From Sambucus nigra (Eukaryota > Streptophyta > Magnoliopsida > Dipsacales > Adoxaceae), in assembly GCA_949130495.1 (NCBI GenBank), contig CASBWL010000042.1, positions 1,030,001-1,094,000 of the forward strand: a DNA stretch of 64,000 bases, written 5' to 3'. The first letter of the stretch is position 1. Each line of letters starts with the position of its first letter. Below are positions 36,201 to 48,200 of the stretch, piece after piece. The translations under genes were made by a program, and so were the position numbers. The notes under the pieces were generated by a model that worked only from the letters and a program-made list of their open reading frames with translations, was not told the origin of the DNA and made no database searches.

Positions 36201-39200
36201 CGGATCGGGTAATCGGATTTGGTGGATAATCAGACCTGTCAAGACATAAATTTAATAATAAAAACATAAAATTAAACGGATCTGAGAATCGGATCGGAGA
36301 ATCAGGTCATTAACAGATCCGGGTCCGGAACATAATTTTAAAGATCCGTCGGATTATCGGGTCAGACCTGATCCGCCAATTTTTTTATTAAACGGATTAG
36401 GGTCGACCCCGATCCGGTCCAGACCCGATCCGTTGACAGCCCTAATCCGACTCATGACCCTAACCCGTTAATGACCTGACCAAATCCGCCCACACCCGCT
36501 TATTTGCCGGCGCTAACGCGACACGAACACGCCAACACAACAAACCTAAGAAAACTAGGACACGACAAAGACACGGCGACATATAAATATATTTTTATAC
36601 TTGCATATATATACTTTCATCTGCTTTGCATTTCAAAAACAAAAATAGTTGTGAAAGTAATTTATTAAAATTAACATGATCCAGTATTTCATAATATTTC
36701 ATAATGACATCTAAATCGTAAGTAAAAAAATATGCATTTAAATTAGGTGAGACAATAACTTCATTCTTTTAACTTTTCTTATTATTATTCATACACCCTT
36801 ACACGATTTAATTTTAAAAGATGACACTATAATTTCTTCTTAGTGTTTTTAATTTTGGCACCTCGTCTTGTCCACGAAGTGTCCAGGACGTGTTCGTGAA
36901 GCGTCCCTTTTTTTAAAATGGCAAACAAGGCTACCAAGCCACGCGGAGTGTCGTAATTCTTTTTTTTAAAAAAAAAATAACGGGCATTACAATTAGAATG
37001 ATTCATTCATGCTCAAGATCTAATATGAATAACAAACGAAATAGATAACAAGAGAAATATAATCTAAATGAAATGCAATGAGACACTTGAGAGAAATCAC
37101 ACACATCGCACAATACAAGAGGCAAGTGATTCACCAATTTGTCTACGTCCATGGATAATGATTACTTCCTTTCTTTGATTAAATTTGGAAGAGTTACAAC
37201 TCTCTCAAAACTCAAAATTCCCTCAATGTGTACAAGGGTAAGTTATAAGTGATGATGAATAAATACTACAACGAGTGTCCGACACGGGCGCATCACCCTC
37301 GGAGAAGTGTCCGTACTTCTTAGGTAAGTAATTAGGGATAAAAAGCACAATTAAAAATTACTGAAAACAAAAAAAATCTAAGTAATGAAGGATGAAAAGA
37401 ATAATTACATCGGAAGAAAACCCTCAAAAATGAAAGAAAAAACCACAAGATTTCACTCTAAACTATATCAACCCCTTATATATCCATCGCCTTCCAGTTT
37501 AACAAATAGGAATTGCATATATAATTATATATACGTGTATATACACGTTCATAGATTGAGATTGGAAACATGAGAAGTTTGGGTTTATGCATTGAAGCTA
37601 TTTATTTATTGAGGAGATTAAAGAAGAGGTACAGAGAAAAAAAGAAGGATCTTTATATGGTTTTTACAATTTTGGAGAAGACATGTGATAAGATACCAAG
37701 TGATATATTACGGTAGGTTTTACATAAAAAAAGGAGTTACTCGTAGATATTAATATGACCAAGGATATGTATGCTGGAAAAAATAGTGAATCGAGAGATA
37801 CCTAGAAATGATCATTTTCGTTCATTAGGCTCGATTATTCAAAAAGAAGGAGATATTAGTGATGATGTTACTCAATGATTAAACCGGGTTAGGTTAAGTG
37901 CAAAATTGTAACCGGCGTATTGTGTGATTGACACATACCTCTGAAGTCAAAAGGGAAAATTTTAAGGGCGGCCATTAGACCCGCCATGTTATATGAGACG
38001 GAGTATTAGGCAACCAAAAAACAAAATGTGTAAAAAATGATCGTGGCAGATATGCGAATGCTAAGATGTGTGATAAAACTCGAAAGAATAAAATTATAAA
38101 TGAACAAATTCTTGAAATGGTAAAAGTAGCTCCTATAGAAGATAAATTGAGAGAAAATTGGCTTAAATGATTTGGACACATAAAGTGTAGACCAATGAAT
38201 GCTCCCATAAGGAAGAGTGATTTAGTTTGTACTGATGGTAACGCAAAGGCTAGAGGTAGACCTAAATTGACTTGGTGGGATATTGTAAAAAAAACATGAT
38301 ATTATGTAGTCGATCCCAAATAATTGGAAAAAGGCTTTGTTGAGTTGAGTTATATATACACATTCATTACATGCACATTCAAACACATTTTTTTATATGC
38401 CTATTATATATTATTATGATTGATGTTAAAATTTCCATGTTATATTTCAAGAGTAAATTCGTTTTAGACCCCTTATGTTTCGTGAAATGCTATATATCTC
38501 CTTTTAGTTTTCAAAAAAATACCGCAAGCCTCCTTTTTGTTAGTAAACTGTTGGTGGGCAATGGGCATAATAAATTGAACACCCTTCCGTATTATAATTC
38601 GGAAATTTTAATTCAAAAAGCAAAATTACCGTATATAAATAAAAACTCAACTCCATAATATATAATGAAGGTATTTGACTATTTACTTTTTAAAAAATAT
38701 TTCGCCCAGTCAACAGTGTCAACAAGGGTATTTTTGTCATTTAAATATTTAATTTAATATTTAACTGTCAACTAACGAGTTTTTTCAAATAAGGGGGATT
38801 TGTCCATTTGTGCTGAATTTATCTAAACTCTGGGGAGGTTTGTGGCATTTTGCAAAACACGATGTTCTGGATTTTGACCAATATATAGGGTAGGTAAACG
38901 GAATGGAATTTACCCTATATTACAATTATTGTTATTGTAGTTCATTTAAATTTCTCTTCAACATTGCCAAAATATTATATTGTGGATATATGATAAATGT
39001 GAATTCTTTATTGACATAATATAATTTTTATGTTATTTTATATATAAACATATAATATCCAACAAATGTCCAGCTTATTGCTACCCCCATATATAGAGGT
39101 TGCTCCGATGTAAGCCTGGCAATATGGGTTTAGCATTACAAATCCATCCATAGCATTACAAATCCACCCAAAATTAACCCGGAAACAAACCAATGGGTGT

Positions 39201-42200
39201 TAGTAAGTATGTTGTGCGGGTTTAAAAGGGTTTAATGGCCCAATAGATCGGTTTAGGTGCGAGTTAAAAAGGGTCATGTGCGAGTTGTAGTATCAGCGAT
39301 TTTCTCCTATGTTTTTTTTTTAAAGAAGGGCATAGATTGGTAATTGGGTTCTCGAAAAATAAGAGAAAAAATGGGAAAACCAAATAACCATCCGAATCCG
39401 ACCCGCAACTCGCCTCGAACCATTTCTAACACGCCCATTTTCAACCCAAACCATTTTCAATCCGCCGATATCCACTCATTTTCCGGGTCTACTCTCATGT
39501 CTAGAACTCGAGACCAACCGTAGCTAGGGCCAGGGCACTTGGCATCCCACTAAGGTACTACCTTTAACTAACCAGGGACAAGATTTTATATATTCTGAGA
39601 ATAAGAAACTAATTTATATCAACATGATCTTATATATTTTGGGAATAAGAAACTGATTTACGTCACATTGCAAGTAAAAATATGGGTACAAACTCTCCGC
39701 ACCTTCTGAATGAGAGTGATTGCATTCACAGCTGAAGTGGATTGAAGACTTCGGATTGCAGGGTATTTGCGAAGCGCATTATCCATCTTACACACGTAAC
39801 TCCATATGCCCCTCGCGAAGGCCAGCTTTGCCATTTCGACATTCAAACCAGCATCTTCTTGGTGTACCATTTTGATCTCACATGCTTTTCTACCAGGTAC
39901 TGCAAAAAAGAGAATTCATACAAATCACTAGAAAAAATACAAGGAAAATCAATCAGCAATACTGATAATTTTATGAACTTCATTTCTCATTTTCGTGGGT
40001 TACCCCCAAAGATAAATTGAGGTTAAGGCCACATAAATGTAGAGTAACCCGGTTTTATATATATAGATAGCTACACATACAGAGACAAAACAACTAATCC
40101 ATTTCAAGTTGAAGTCTTTATATCGTCCCATAATAAGAGTGCAGATTGAAAGTCAAAACATTTTAAGAAGAAAAAATTTTGTGCAAATTTATCCTCCAAA
40201 AAACTATAAATACTTGGATAACTGCTCACCCACGGGTATTGTTGGGATGGGTAACTTTGGAATCTCACCTAACTTTATGTACTATTTTTAGAAAAAAGGA
40301 CTCTTAAATTAGGACGAACCAAAAAGGACAATAGAACACTTAATTTGGGAGGAGGGAGTATTTCACAAAATTGATCCATTAGAAAACAATTAGAAGAGTA
40401 TGAGGCTGAGTAGGGAACTTACCTTTTCTGATTCTCCAACCAGATCTGAAGAACCGGACCCGTACATACTTTTTCTGTCTTGGGACTAAAGAATGTTCAC
40501 ATTCCTAAACAATGGCCATGAGCAAAATATAACTCTCAGAGGCATACACTAGTAACATAAATAGCATTGGGAGTAAGAAACAATCAACAATCGTAAGTTT
40601 ATTATTTGCTAAGTATCTAGCAGTATATAGATATATATCAACTGAAATGCAATGTGAAGACGTAAAGGTGGACAACTAAAAGAAATAGAAGGGAGAGGGA
40701 GAGAGACTGCAGAGAACTTCTTGGAGCCGGTTTGGGGGGAAAAACTATCACTGCAACCTATATTATAAAACATACAGGTTTTCTTTGTGCGGGATTATTG
40801 ACGGGGAAGATTGAATCTAACTGTCTAAAATTATCCAAAGCTAATGGCACTTTTTATGCTCTGTCCAACTCTCTAATTTTCATTCAGATTTTAATATGGC
40901 CACCCAAATTTTAGAATGCTTACCCTGGGACCATCAAATGCACAACTCCAAAAATCTCGCTAACTCACAAAACCCGTACTCCCAAAATATTTTGATGTAA
41001 TCTAGGGTACGGAAGCGTAAAAAGAAGAAGTTATCTACACAACAATAACAACTTGGAAAATGGAAGAGGATTTCTTATTTCTCTCTCTAAACTTGTAATC
41101 TCAAAATGGCAAAAAGTGTTACAAAAGAGGGCCCTCGGTCTATTTATACTAATCATACAAAAGGCTAAAAAAAGGAACTAAATAAAAGAATATTAAAAAG
41201 GACGCCCATGTCCCTATGCTCCTGCATCACTCTCCCCCGAGAAGACTCCATATACTCCGTATATTGTCAATCGAAATCGGGGTCGATGTGCTGAAGGGTA
41301 GCCTCGGTGATCCATGAATCTTCTGCATTAGGACGGCCAACCCAACTAACTAAATAACGAGTATAATCACCCGAGGAAGAAGACACGTGCTCGGAATCTA
41401 GAATCCCCTCAATGCGGTCAACATGGGAACGGACTGCGTGGTCGGTGCTCATGGGAATGGGAGTCGGTGGGGCATGAGTGTTGCGGAATGGAGAAAGATC
41501 GGCCACGTTAAACGTGCGGTGCATGGGAAACTCATCGGGGAGATCAATCTCATAAGCATTCGTGCCACAAGCACGGATAATGAAAAACGGTCTAAATCGG
41601 CGCATAAGAAGCTTGGAACCCTTACCTTGCCTGCACGCTTTCTGGAGATAGACCATGACTAAATCACTCGGGCAGAAGGAAACAAATCGGCGGTTTATAA
41701 GAGGTATAAATGGTCGGTAATTGAGCGCGAACATGAACTTCGATGGGCGTCAGGCGAGTCGCAAAATCCTCGACTGAAGGGCATATAGGTGCTGTCGGCG
41801 GAAGACAACTCAAATAACTTATCGAAATCGGGTAAAGCTAGGATAGGGTCGTCGTCATCAGCTCCTTGATGTGTTTAAAGGCATCATCCGCCTCTGGTGT
41901 CCACCTGAACTCGGTCCTCGAGGAAGTACTCATCAAATCTGTGATAGGAGACATGACAGTGCTGAATCCGACTATAAAGCGCCTATAAAAGCCAATTAAG
42001 CCATGAAAATTGCGCACCTAAGAGACCAAAGTGGGTGGAGGTCAATCCACTACCGCCTGAACTTTGGCATCATCCACCCTAATGTCGTTATCTGAGACCA
42101 CATATCCTAAAAAGGTCATTGATGGTGCCATAAAAGCGCACTTCTTCAACGTAAGGAAGAAGCGCTCGACTCGTAGGACCACTAATACCCGAGCCATATG

Positions 42201-45200
42201 ATCTAGATGCTCCTCTTCCGACCGACTATAAATCAGGATGTCATCAAAATAAAAAACCACAAATTTACCCATGAAAGGGCGCGGTATCAAGTGTCATCAC
42301 TCTCATGAAGGTAGATGGGGCATTGGAGAGGTCAAAAGACATCACCGTCCACTCGTATAGCCCATCATTCGTCTTGAAGGCAGTCTTTCACTCATCTCCT
42401 GGTTTCATGCGAATTTGGTGGTAGCCACTCTTCAGGTCTAATTCGGATAAAATCCTCGCACCGTGGAGTTGATCTAGCATATCCTCCAACTTAGGAATAA
42501 GAAATCTGTACTTCACGGTGATCTTGTTAATAGCATTGCTATCAACACACATATGCCAACTTCCATCCTTCTTTGGCGCTAGCGGGGCAGATACCCGCAC
42601 GAGGAGACACTCTCCCAAATATAGCCCTTGCCACAGAGCTCTATAAATTGTATCTACAACTCTGCATGCTCCATGGGTGACAAGCGGTAGTGGGTAATGT
42701 TGGGGGGCTGCGCCCCGGGGATAAAATAAATGGCATGATGTATATCCCTATGAGGAGGAAGATCATCTGGGGGTGTGCACACATAGATAAAAGAATCCAA
42801 CAAACTCTGAACACACGGTGGGGCAGTTGCCTCCGGGGTGGTGATAGGGCTAATGAGAGCATAACACAACCCTGCCTCCACGGCCTCTATAGCTAACTCC
42901 TCATGTGAAACTATCAGGGCCGAAGGTCAAGATATCGGAAATGGTCACATAGGACGGAGGAGAAAGTTTTTCCCCTCATGCACAAATGAATAGGTGTTTG
43001 CTCGGCCATCGTGCAAGCTGCAATGATCCAATTGTCACGGCCTTCCCAAAAGAAGGTGACACACTCGCATATCAACCACAGTACATAGAACCTCATCGCG
43101 ATAATCTTCGATGGAAAAAGTCAGCAGGCACTGTCGGCTAGGAGCTAGGGTAAATTTATTTCCCAACCATTCAATACGACACGGGGTAAGCAAGGATTCT
43201 GTGGGAAGGTTTAGCTTGTCGACCATATCTTGCGGGACCAAATTATCACTAGTTGCTCCATCGATAATCACCTTGCATAGTCTCCCTTTGTGGTGCATCG
43301 AGTAAAAAAATATTCGATCGGATCCAAGTATCGTCGCTAGGTGGAAATGGTTTGTGGATCAACGGGTGTTGTTACCATCACGGTGTGCATATAAGTGGTG
43401 GAAACTCCCGCGCATTTTGCTTGTTCATGGCAAAATGAGTCTCTTCGCCGACAAATAAACTGAGCAAGGGACAATGGAACATGGGGGGGAATAGGAAGGA
43501 CAACCTTTGTTGATAGGGTTAGATTGATCATTGGCTCTTTGGTGTTTGGTTTAGGGTTGTTTATAGGATTATGGTACGAAATAGGGGTTGGTTCGGGTGG
43601 TTTTGAGGGGTGGTCAGGCCCAGAGGAGCAATTGGTTTTGTTCGGAGGGTTTAGTGGGGTCAGTGGGATCGACCAACTTTGGCGTGGGCCGGAGATGACT
43701 CCAGGTTGGGTTCGACCAGGGTTTCTCGATCAACAGTCATTAGTACTACCCGACCCTTTGTTATCACATCCGGGGCAGAAATCAGTTGCGGGTGGCTTGA
43801 TTGGGGTATTTGGAAGGGGAGATTCAGATCTTGGTAGGGTTTGGGTTGTTTCGGGTTTGGTAATATCAAGTTTAGGTGGTGAAAGATTCGGGTTTCTTGA
43901 ATTCTTGATTTCTAGGGTTAGGATTTCATGGACAAGTTTGGGAGTGTTTTGTATTTCGTCGGGATGAATCCAATCTGAGTTCCAATCTTCGACATTCAAT
44001 CCAAGAGCAAACGAGGCTCTGATACCAATTTGATGTAATTTAGGGTGCAGAAGCGTGAAAAGAAGAAGTTATCTACACAACAACTTGGAAAATGGAAGAG
44101 GATTTCTTATTTCTCTCTCTAAAAAACTCTTAATCTCAAAATGGCAAAAAGTATTACAAAAGAAGGCCGTCAATTTATTTATACTAATCATACAAAAAGG
44201 CTAAAAGAAGAACAAAATAAAAAAACATAAAAAGAGGACGCCCATGTCCCCATGCTACTGCATCATATTTCAACTCTCAACACTTTCTTGCTAAAGCCGC
44301 CTCAGTTGTGCGTTGTTTCGTTGTTCGAAGTTCATGGCTAGCATTTCTTCCAATGAAAATTTACTCTATTGGCTTAACTAATTTATGTATATTCAGAACT
44401 CTCTATTGGCTTGACTAATTTATGTATATTCAGAACCCAAGTTTTTCTTAATCTATACAGTTTTTCTTAATCTATAAACATGTATAGTGATCCTCCAAAG
44501 GAGATTACATCAATCCAATTATTTTAAAATATAATAAAGAACTCACACTTGCACGATTCATATATATTAAATTATATTTTTATAGATTCTGCTTCAAAAC
44601 CAACATTGGGATATTTTGAACTTGAAATGATTTAGGTGTTGCATAAAATTCCGAATTTGAAATGTTTTGGGTGCAGTGGAGCACTTGGTTTTGGTTTCTT
44701 TTGCATCAAAACATTAGAGCAAAGTCTTGGTAAAGGTACAAGGTTAAATTATTTGGAATACTAAATTTTTCTCCATTTTTCAAATGCTGGAATAATGTGT
44801 GATTGAAAAAACAATTTCCAATGAATTAATTTCTTATAAAGGACTACGTATTGCCTCTATGCACTTGCAATGAGATTAGAAATGATTTCTCCATAATTTT
44901 AGCTTTAACCGATTCATTTCTCGATCTTATACTTGTCACTTGTGAGAAGATTTGTAGTCAAGTCATGAAGAGGATTTTATTTTGTTTAGCTACTAGTTTT
45001 TTATATGTCCAACACTTGAATTTTATTTTTTACAGCAGTGTTTGATATAAGTTTTGAAAGAGGGGTATTACGGTGGTGCTTCCCCCCCCCCCCCCTCCTC
45101 TAACCCCGATGAAACACCACAATAACCATTGAGATGACCGATCGAACACCATCTAAACCACAATTCAAACACCTCTTTCTCAACTCATATCAAACACTTC

Positions 45201-48200
45201 CACCATAACACAGATCAAAGCTCAACAGCGCAAGCTGGGTTCCGAATTTTTTCCTCTGTCCATGAATTTTTCCCCAATTTCCATGCCCCAAGGTGGCAGT
45301 GGGGTTTTACAGAAGATAGGTGGTGAAATTTTAGGTTTATGGAGCTTGAAGGTGCTGGTGGTAAGGCTTAATATGTGTTCGCCAGCAGGGTTTGACGAGT
45401 TGAAGTTTGTTGGTGATATTTGTGTGGTGGTAGTTAGTGGTGGGTTGTAGAGAAGGGAGTGTGAGTGTTTATAAGTTCTAATGTAAATGAAATCGTCAAT
45501 GGCAATACAGAAAGACACTCGAGTAAGAGAATTAACACTCAGTATTAAGAAGCATAGAATAATTTACTATATTGTGATAATTGGATATTTATAGGGGAGT
45601 GGGAAGGATTTAGAAAAGTGACGAAGTGGGCTTAGACCCATTTGATGTCACATGACCTCGGAGCACTCCCTTTACAATATATTCATAAAATGCCCCTTTT
45701 AGAAGGCTTCCCATTAGCCGTGTATAATACAAGAAATAAATGTGATAAAAATACATGAAATTTAATAAAATAAATTATCAAAAATACTATAAAATTACAA
45801 AAATATCCCTAAAGCTTCACCAATTTCCATCATTCTCCCCTCCATAAAAAGAGTTCGACCTCGAACTCAAGGGGGAACACCATCACACTCAGGCTCAATG
45901 AGAATGATCGTGGCAATCAACTCCTGGTGCTGGACTGCCTCCTCGTTTGGTGGCTCTGACTCATCAGCAAGGTCCTCCTACGTGCTTCGGGCACTCTTGC
46001 TCGGTAGCCAACCACACCACCATTGAAACATTTCATGGCAACTGGAGGCGAGCCGAATATCCTAGGTAGGGCTATTGTCGAGGAAGCACGTCAAGGAGCT
46101 GGAACGGCAGTAGTGCGGCGATAGACCTCAACTTTGGTCACGTACTCGACCGCCTTGATAAAGGACGGTATCTCATGCAACCCCAAGTCCTGTTGAATAT
46201 ATGGTTGGAGTCTCTGGATGTGGCGATTGATCCGCTGAGTCTCTGTCTCACCTAGACAGACCCGAGTGCAAAGAAGTTAGAACTGCTCGGTGTAGCTGAG
46301 AATTAAGGAGGTGCCCTGCCGAAAGCCCTGGACCCTCGTGGCGAGCTCATATGTCGGTGGGATGAAAAATGCCCACAACTCTGCCTTCAACTGATCCTGA
46401 GTTTAGATTAGAGGAAGCTCTGAGATTGCACGTCGCTGCACCGTATTATTCCACCACATTCAAGGAATTTAGTGGCTACTAACTGAACACACTTGCGCCC
46501 CGTGACGCGCTTGTAGTCAAAAACCGTCTCCATCACATCAATCCAATCGACAAGGGCATTCAAGTCTAAGTGACGGTCAAACATCGTCACATCCACCCTA
46601 ATATCACCATAGAGGACCTTGGAGAGAAGCCGAAGTGCTAGAGCCAGGTGGTCACTACCCGGTGGCGAATCCACCAGGTCTTCATCCTCATCTTCAATAA
46701 ACTCCTCCTGCATGGGTCTAGCATGGGGCAGCCGCCTGTGAGCCGTAGGTGGCTCAATCGGATCAGGGGTGTCATTATAAATGGGATCCTCGGAATCCTC
46801 AGGAGAATAGTACAAACAATCATCCATTAAGTAACCACGCTCATAACAGAGAAAACAGTGGTGATCTTCAACCAGCACAAAGGGCGCTACCTTGGGACTA
46901 CGACAGTCAAATGAAGAATTGTTGGTGCGCCACTCATCAGGCATCAGGACTCTACCATCCCATTGAGAGGCACGGGCTTGGATGGTTGGACTCCCTCTCC
47001 ATATTGCGCAAATTGTATTCGTGGGAAATCAAAATTCTGGGGTTCATGCAGCCATTCTTTTACTCGCTGGAGACAATCTTAAGTGGAGTCTTGTGGATTA
47101 TTTGGGGCAGAGACGGCAAAGAGGGTATCCACACTAAATCAAGTCGGGGGACTGGAGTTTATTGAAGGAGGGCTCGATTTTGAGTAGGTATCAAATCCGG
47201 TGGGTTTAGTAATGAGGGGATCGGATCTGACAAGGGTTGTGGTGGGCTCACCTCGGGACGGGGTCGGGTTAGGCTGGGGGTGTTTGGGTTTTGGAGGGTG
47301 ATGCAAGGGGAGCTAAGTGGTGAAGAGTTCAGGGTCACCTGGGTCAGGGTTTCCAAAAGGTGGTGGGGCAGGTAGTGCTGCTAGGCGAGGGGTCAAGAAG
47401 GGGTGCGACAGTGGTTCGTGCTCTAGGCGGGTAGGTTTGAAAATGGGAAGAGGCGGGGAGGCCTAGGGAATATCGGGTCGGGTGGCTCGAAAATGGGGAG
47501 AGCTAAGGAGTGCAATGGGAGTCAAAGGCGGGATGTGTAAAGAAGGGGGCTGGGTAAGGAGATTCAGGAACAGTGTTGTCCGGGGGTTACCTCCCAAGGG
47601 TAGTAGTGGGGTACCCGAGGCTCTATCGGGGCAGTTTGCTCGGAGTCAGAGGGCGGGTTGCTATGACGAACTGTCATTCAAGAGGGTTATGGGTTTTGTC
47701 GAGGGCGGGTTCAATAGGGACCTTGACTAGGCAATGAACAAGGGTGGGCTCAATAGCGGTGGAGGGAGGGGCAGGATGTCGGTTGGACTCGAGAGGTGGG
47801 CAAGTCCTTAGATGGCAGCTGGATGGCGAAGCTTCGGCAGTGGGGTGGTTGTGTTCTTGGAGGAGTAAGTCAACCTTTTGGGCTAACATGGCTACAGCTT
47901 CTTCTAATCGGGAGTTCCTTCTTTCAGCATAAGTGGATTTCCTTGGCGCCATTGATTATTTGTTTTTACGATTTTATATATTACAATAACAACAACAAAG
48001 GGTGGAGCGTTTTTGCTCTAATACCAATTGACGTAAATATAACCGTCAATAACAATACAGAACGACACTCAAGTGGGAGAATTAACGCTCAAATTGAAGA
48101 AGCGTAGAATGATTTACAACATTGGGATAATTGGATATTTATAAGGGAGTGGGAAGGATCTAGAAGGGCGATATCAAACCCTAAATAGGAAAGTTGGCCT

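Larger units (their letters stand above)
26452..36444 (+). mobile_element. hAT transposon with nested LINE
   Basis: 9993 bp. Left end TAGGGTTGTCAATGGA, right end inverted TAGGGCTGTCAACGGA (14 of 16 identical), with a perfect 8-bp target duplication ATCCGACT on both sides, as expected for hAT. Subterminal regions are dense in CGGGT/GACCCG/GGATC motifs. Removing the LINE (about 5.96 kb) and its 14-bp duplication leaves about 4.0 kb, the usual size of an autonomous hAT. It encodes a transposase of the BED-finger/RICESLEEPER type, now frameshifted. It lies in an intron of the START gene in antisense orientation. Confidence 0.92.
24547..39702 (-). other. 15.2-kb intron of the START gene
   Basis: Composed largely of insertions: SINE, direct duplication, a 10-kb hAT carrying a LINE, RTE LINE debris, a foldback and a SINE head. 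Sense-orientation splice sites at both ends are intact. Confidence 0.8.
40993..44265 (-). mobile_element. Ty3/gypsy chromovirus, internally deleted
   Basis: 3273 bp, both LTRs (40993-41229, 237 bp; 44032-44265, 234 bp), TG...CA ends and a 5-bp target duplication TATTT (40988-40992, 44266-44270). Priming site TGGTATCAGAGC (complement of initiator tRNA-Met) at 44028-44017 next to the 5' LTR; polypurine tract CGGGGGAGAG next to the 3' LTR (41230-41240). It keeps a gag remnant, protease, reverse transcriptase and a chromodomain, but RNase H and the integrase core are missing. Short LTRs and a chromodomain suggest a Reina-like chromovirus. Confidence 0.92.

Noticed and set aside
43524..43967. 147-codon plus-strand frame rich in Gly/Trp
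   Set aside because: It is the antisense of the gypsy gag leader; the retroelement is read on the minus strand.
45222..45518. Overlapping protein-like frames on both strands near a TR-GAG boundary
   Set aside because: No recognisable motif; the minus-strand frame runs across the LTR boundary at 45479, so a real gene is unlikely.
46749..47165. 138-codon plus-strand frame
   Set aside because: Antisense of the TR-GAG gag region.
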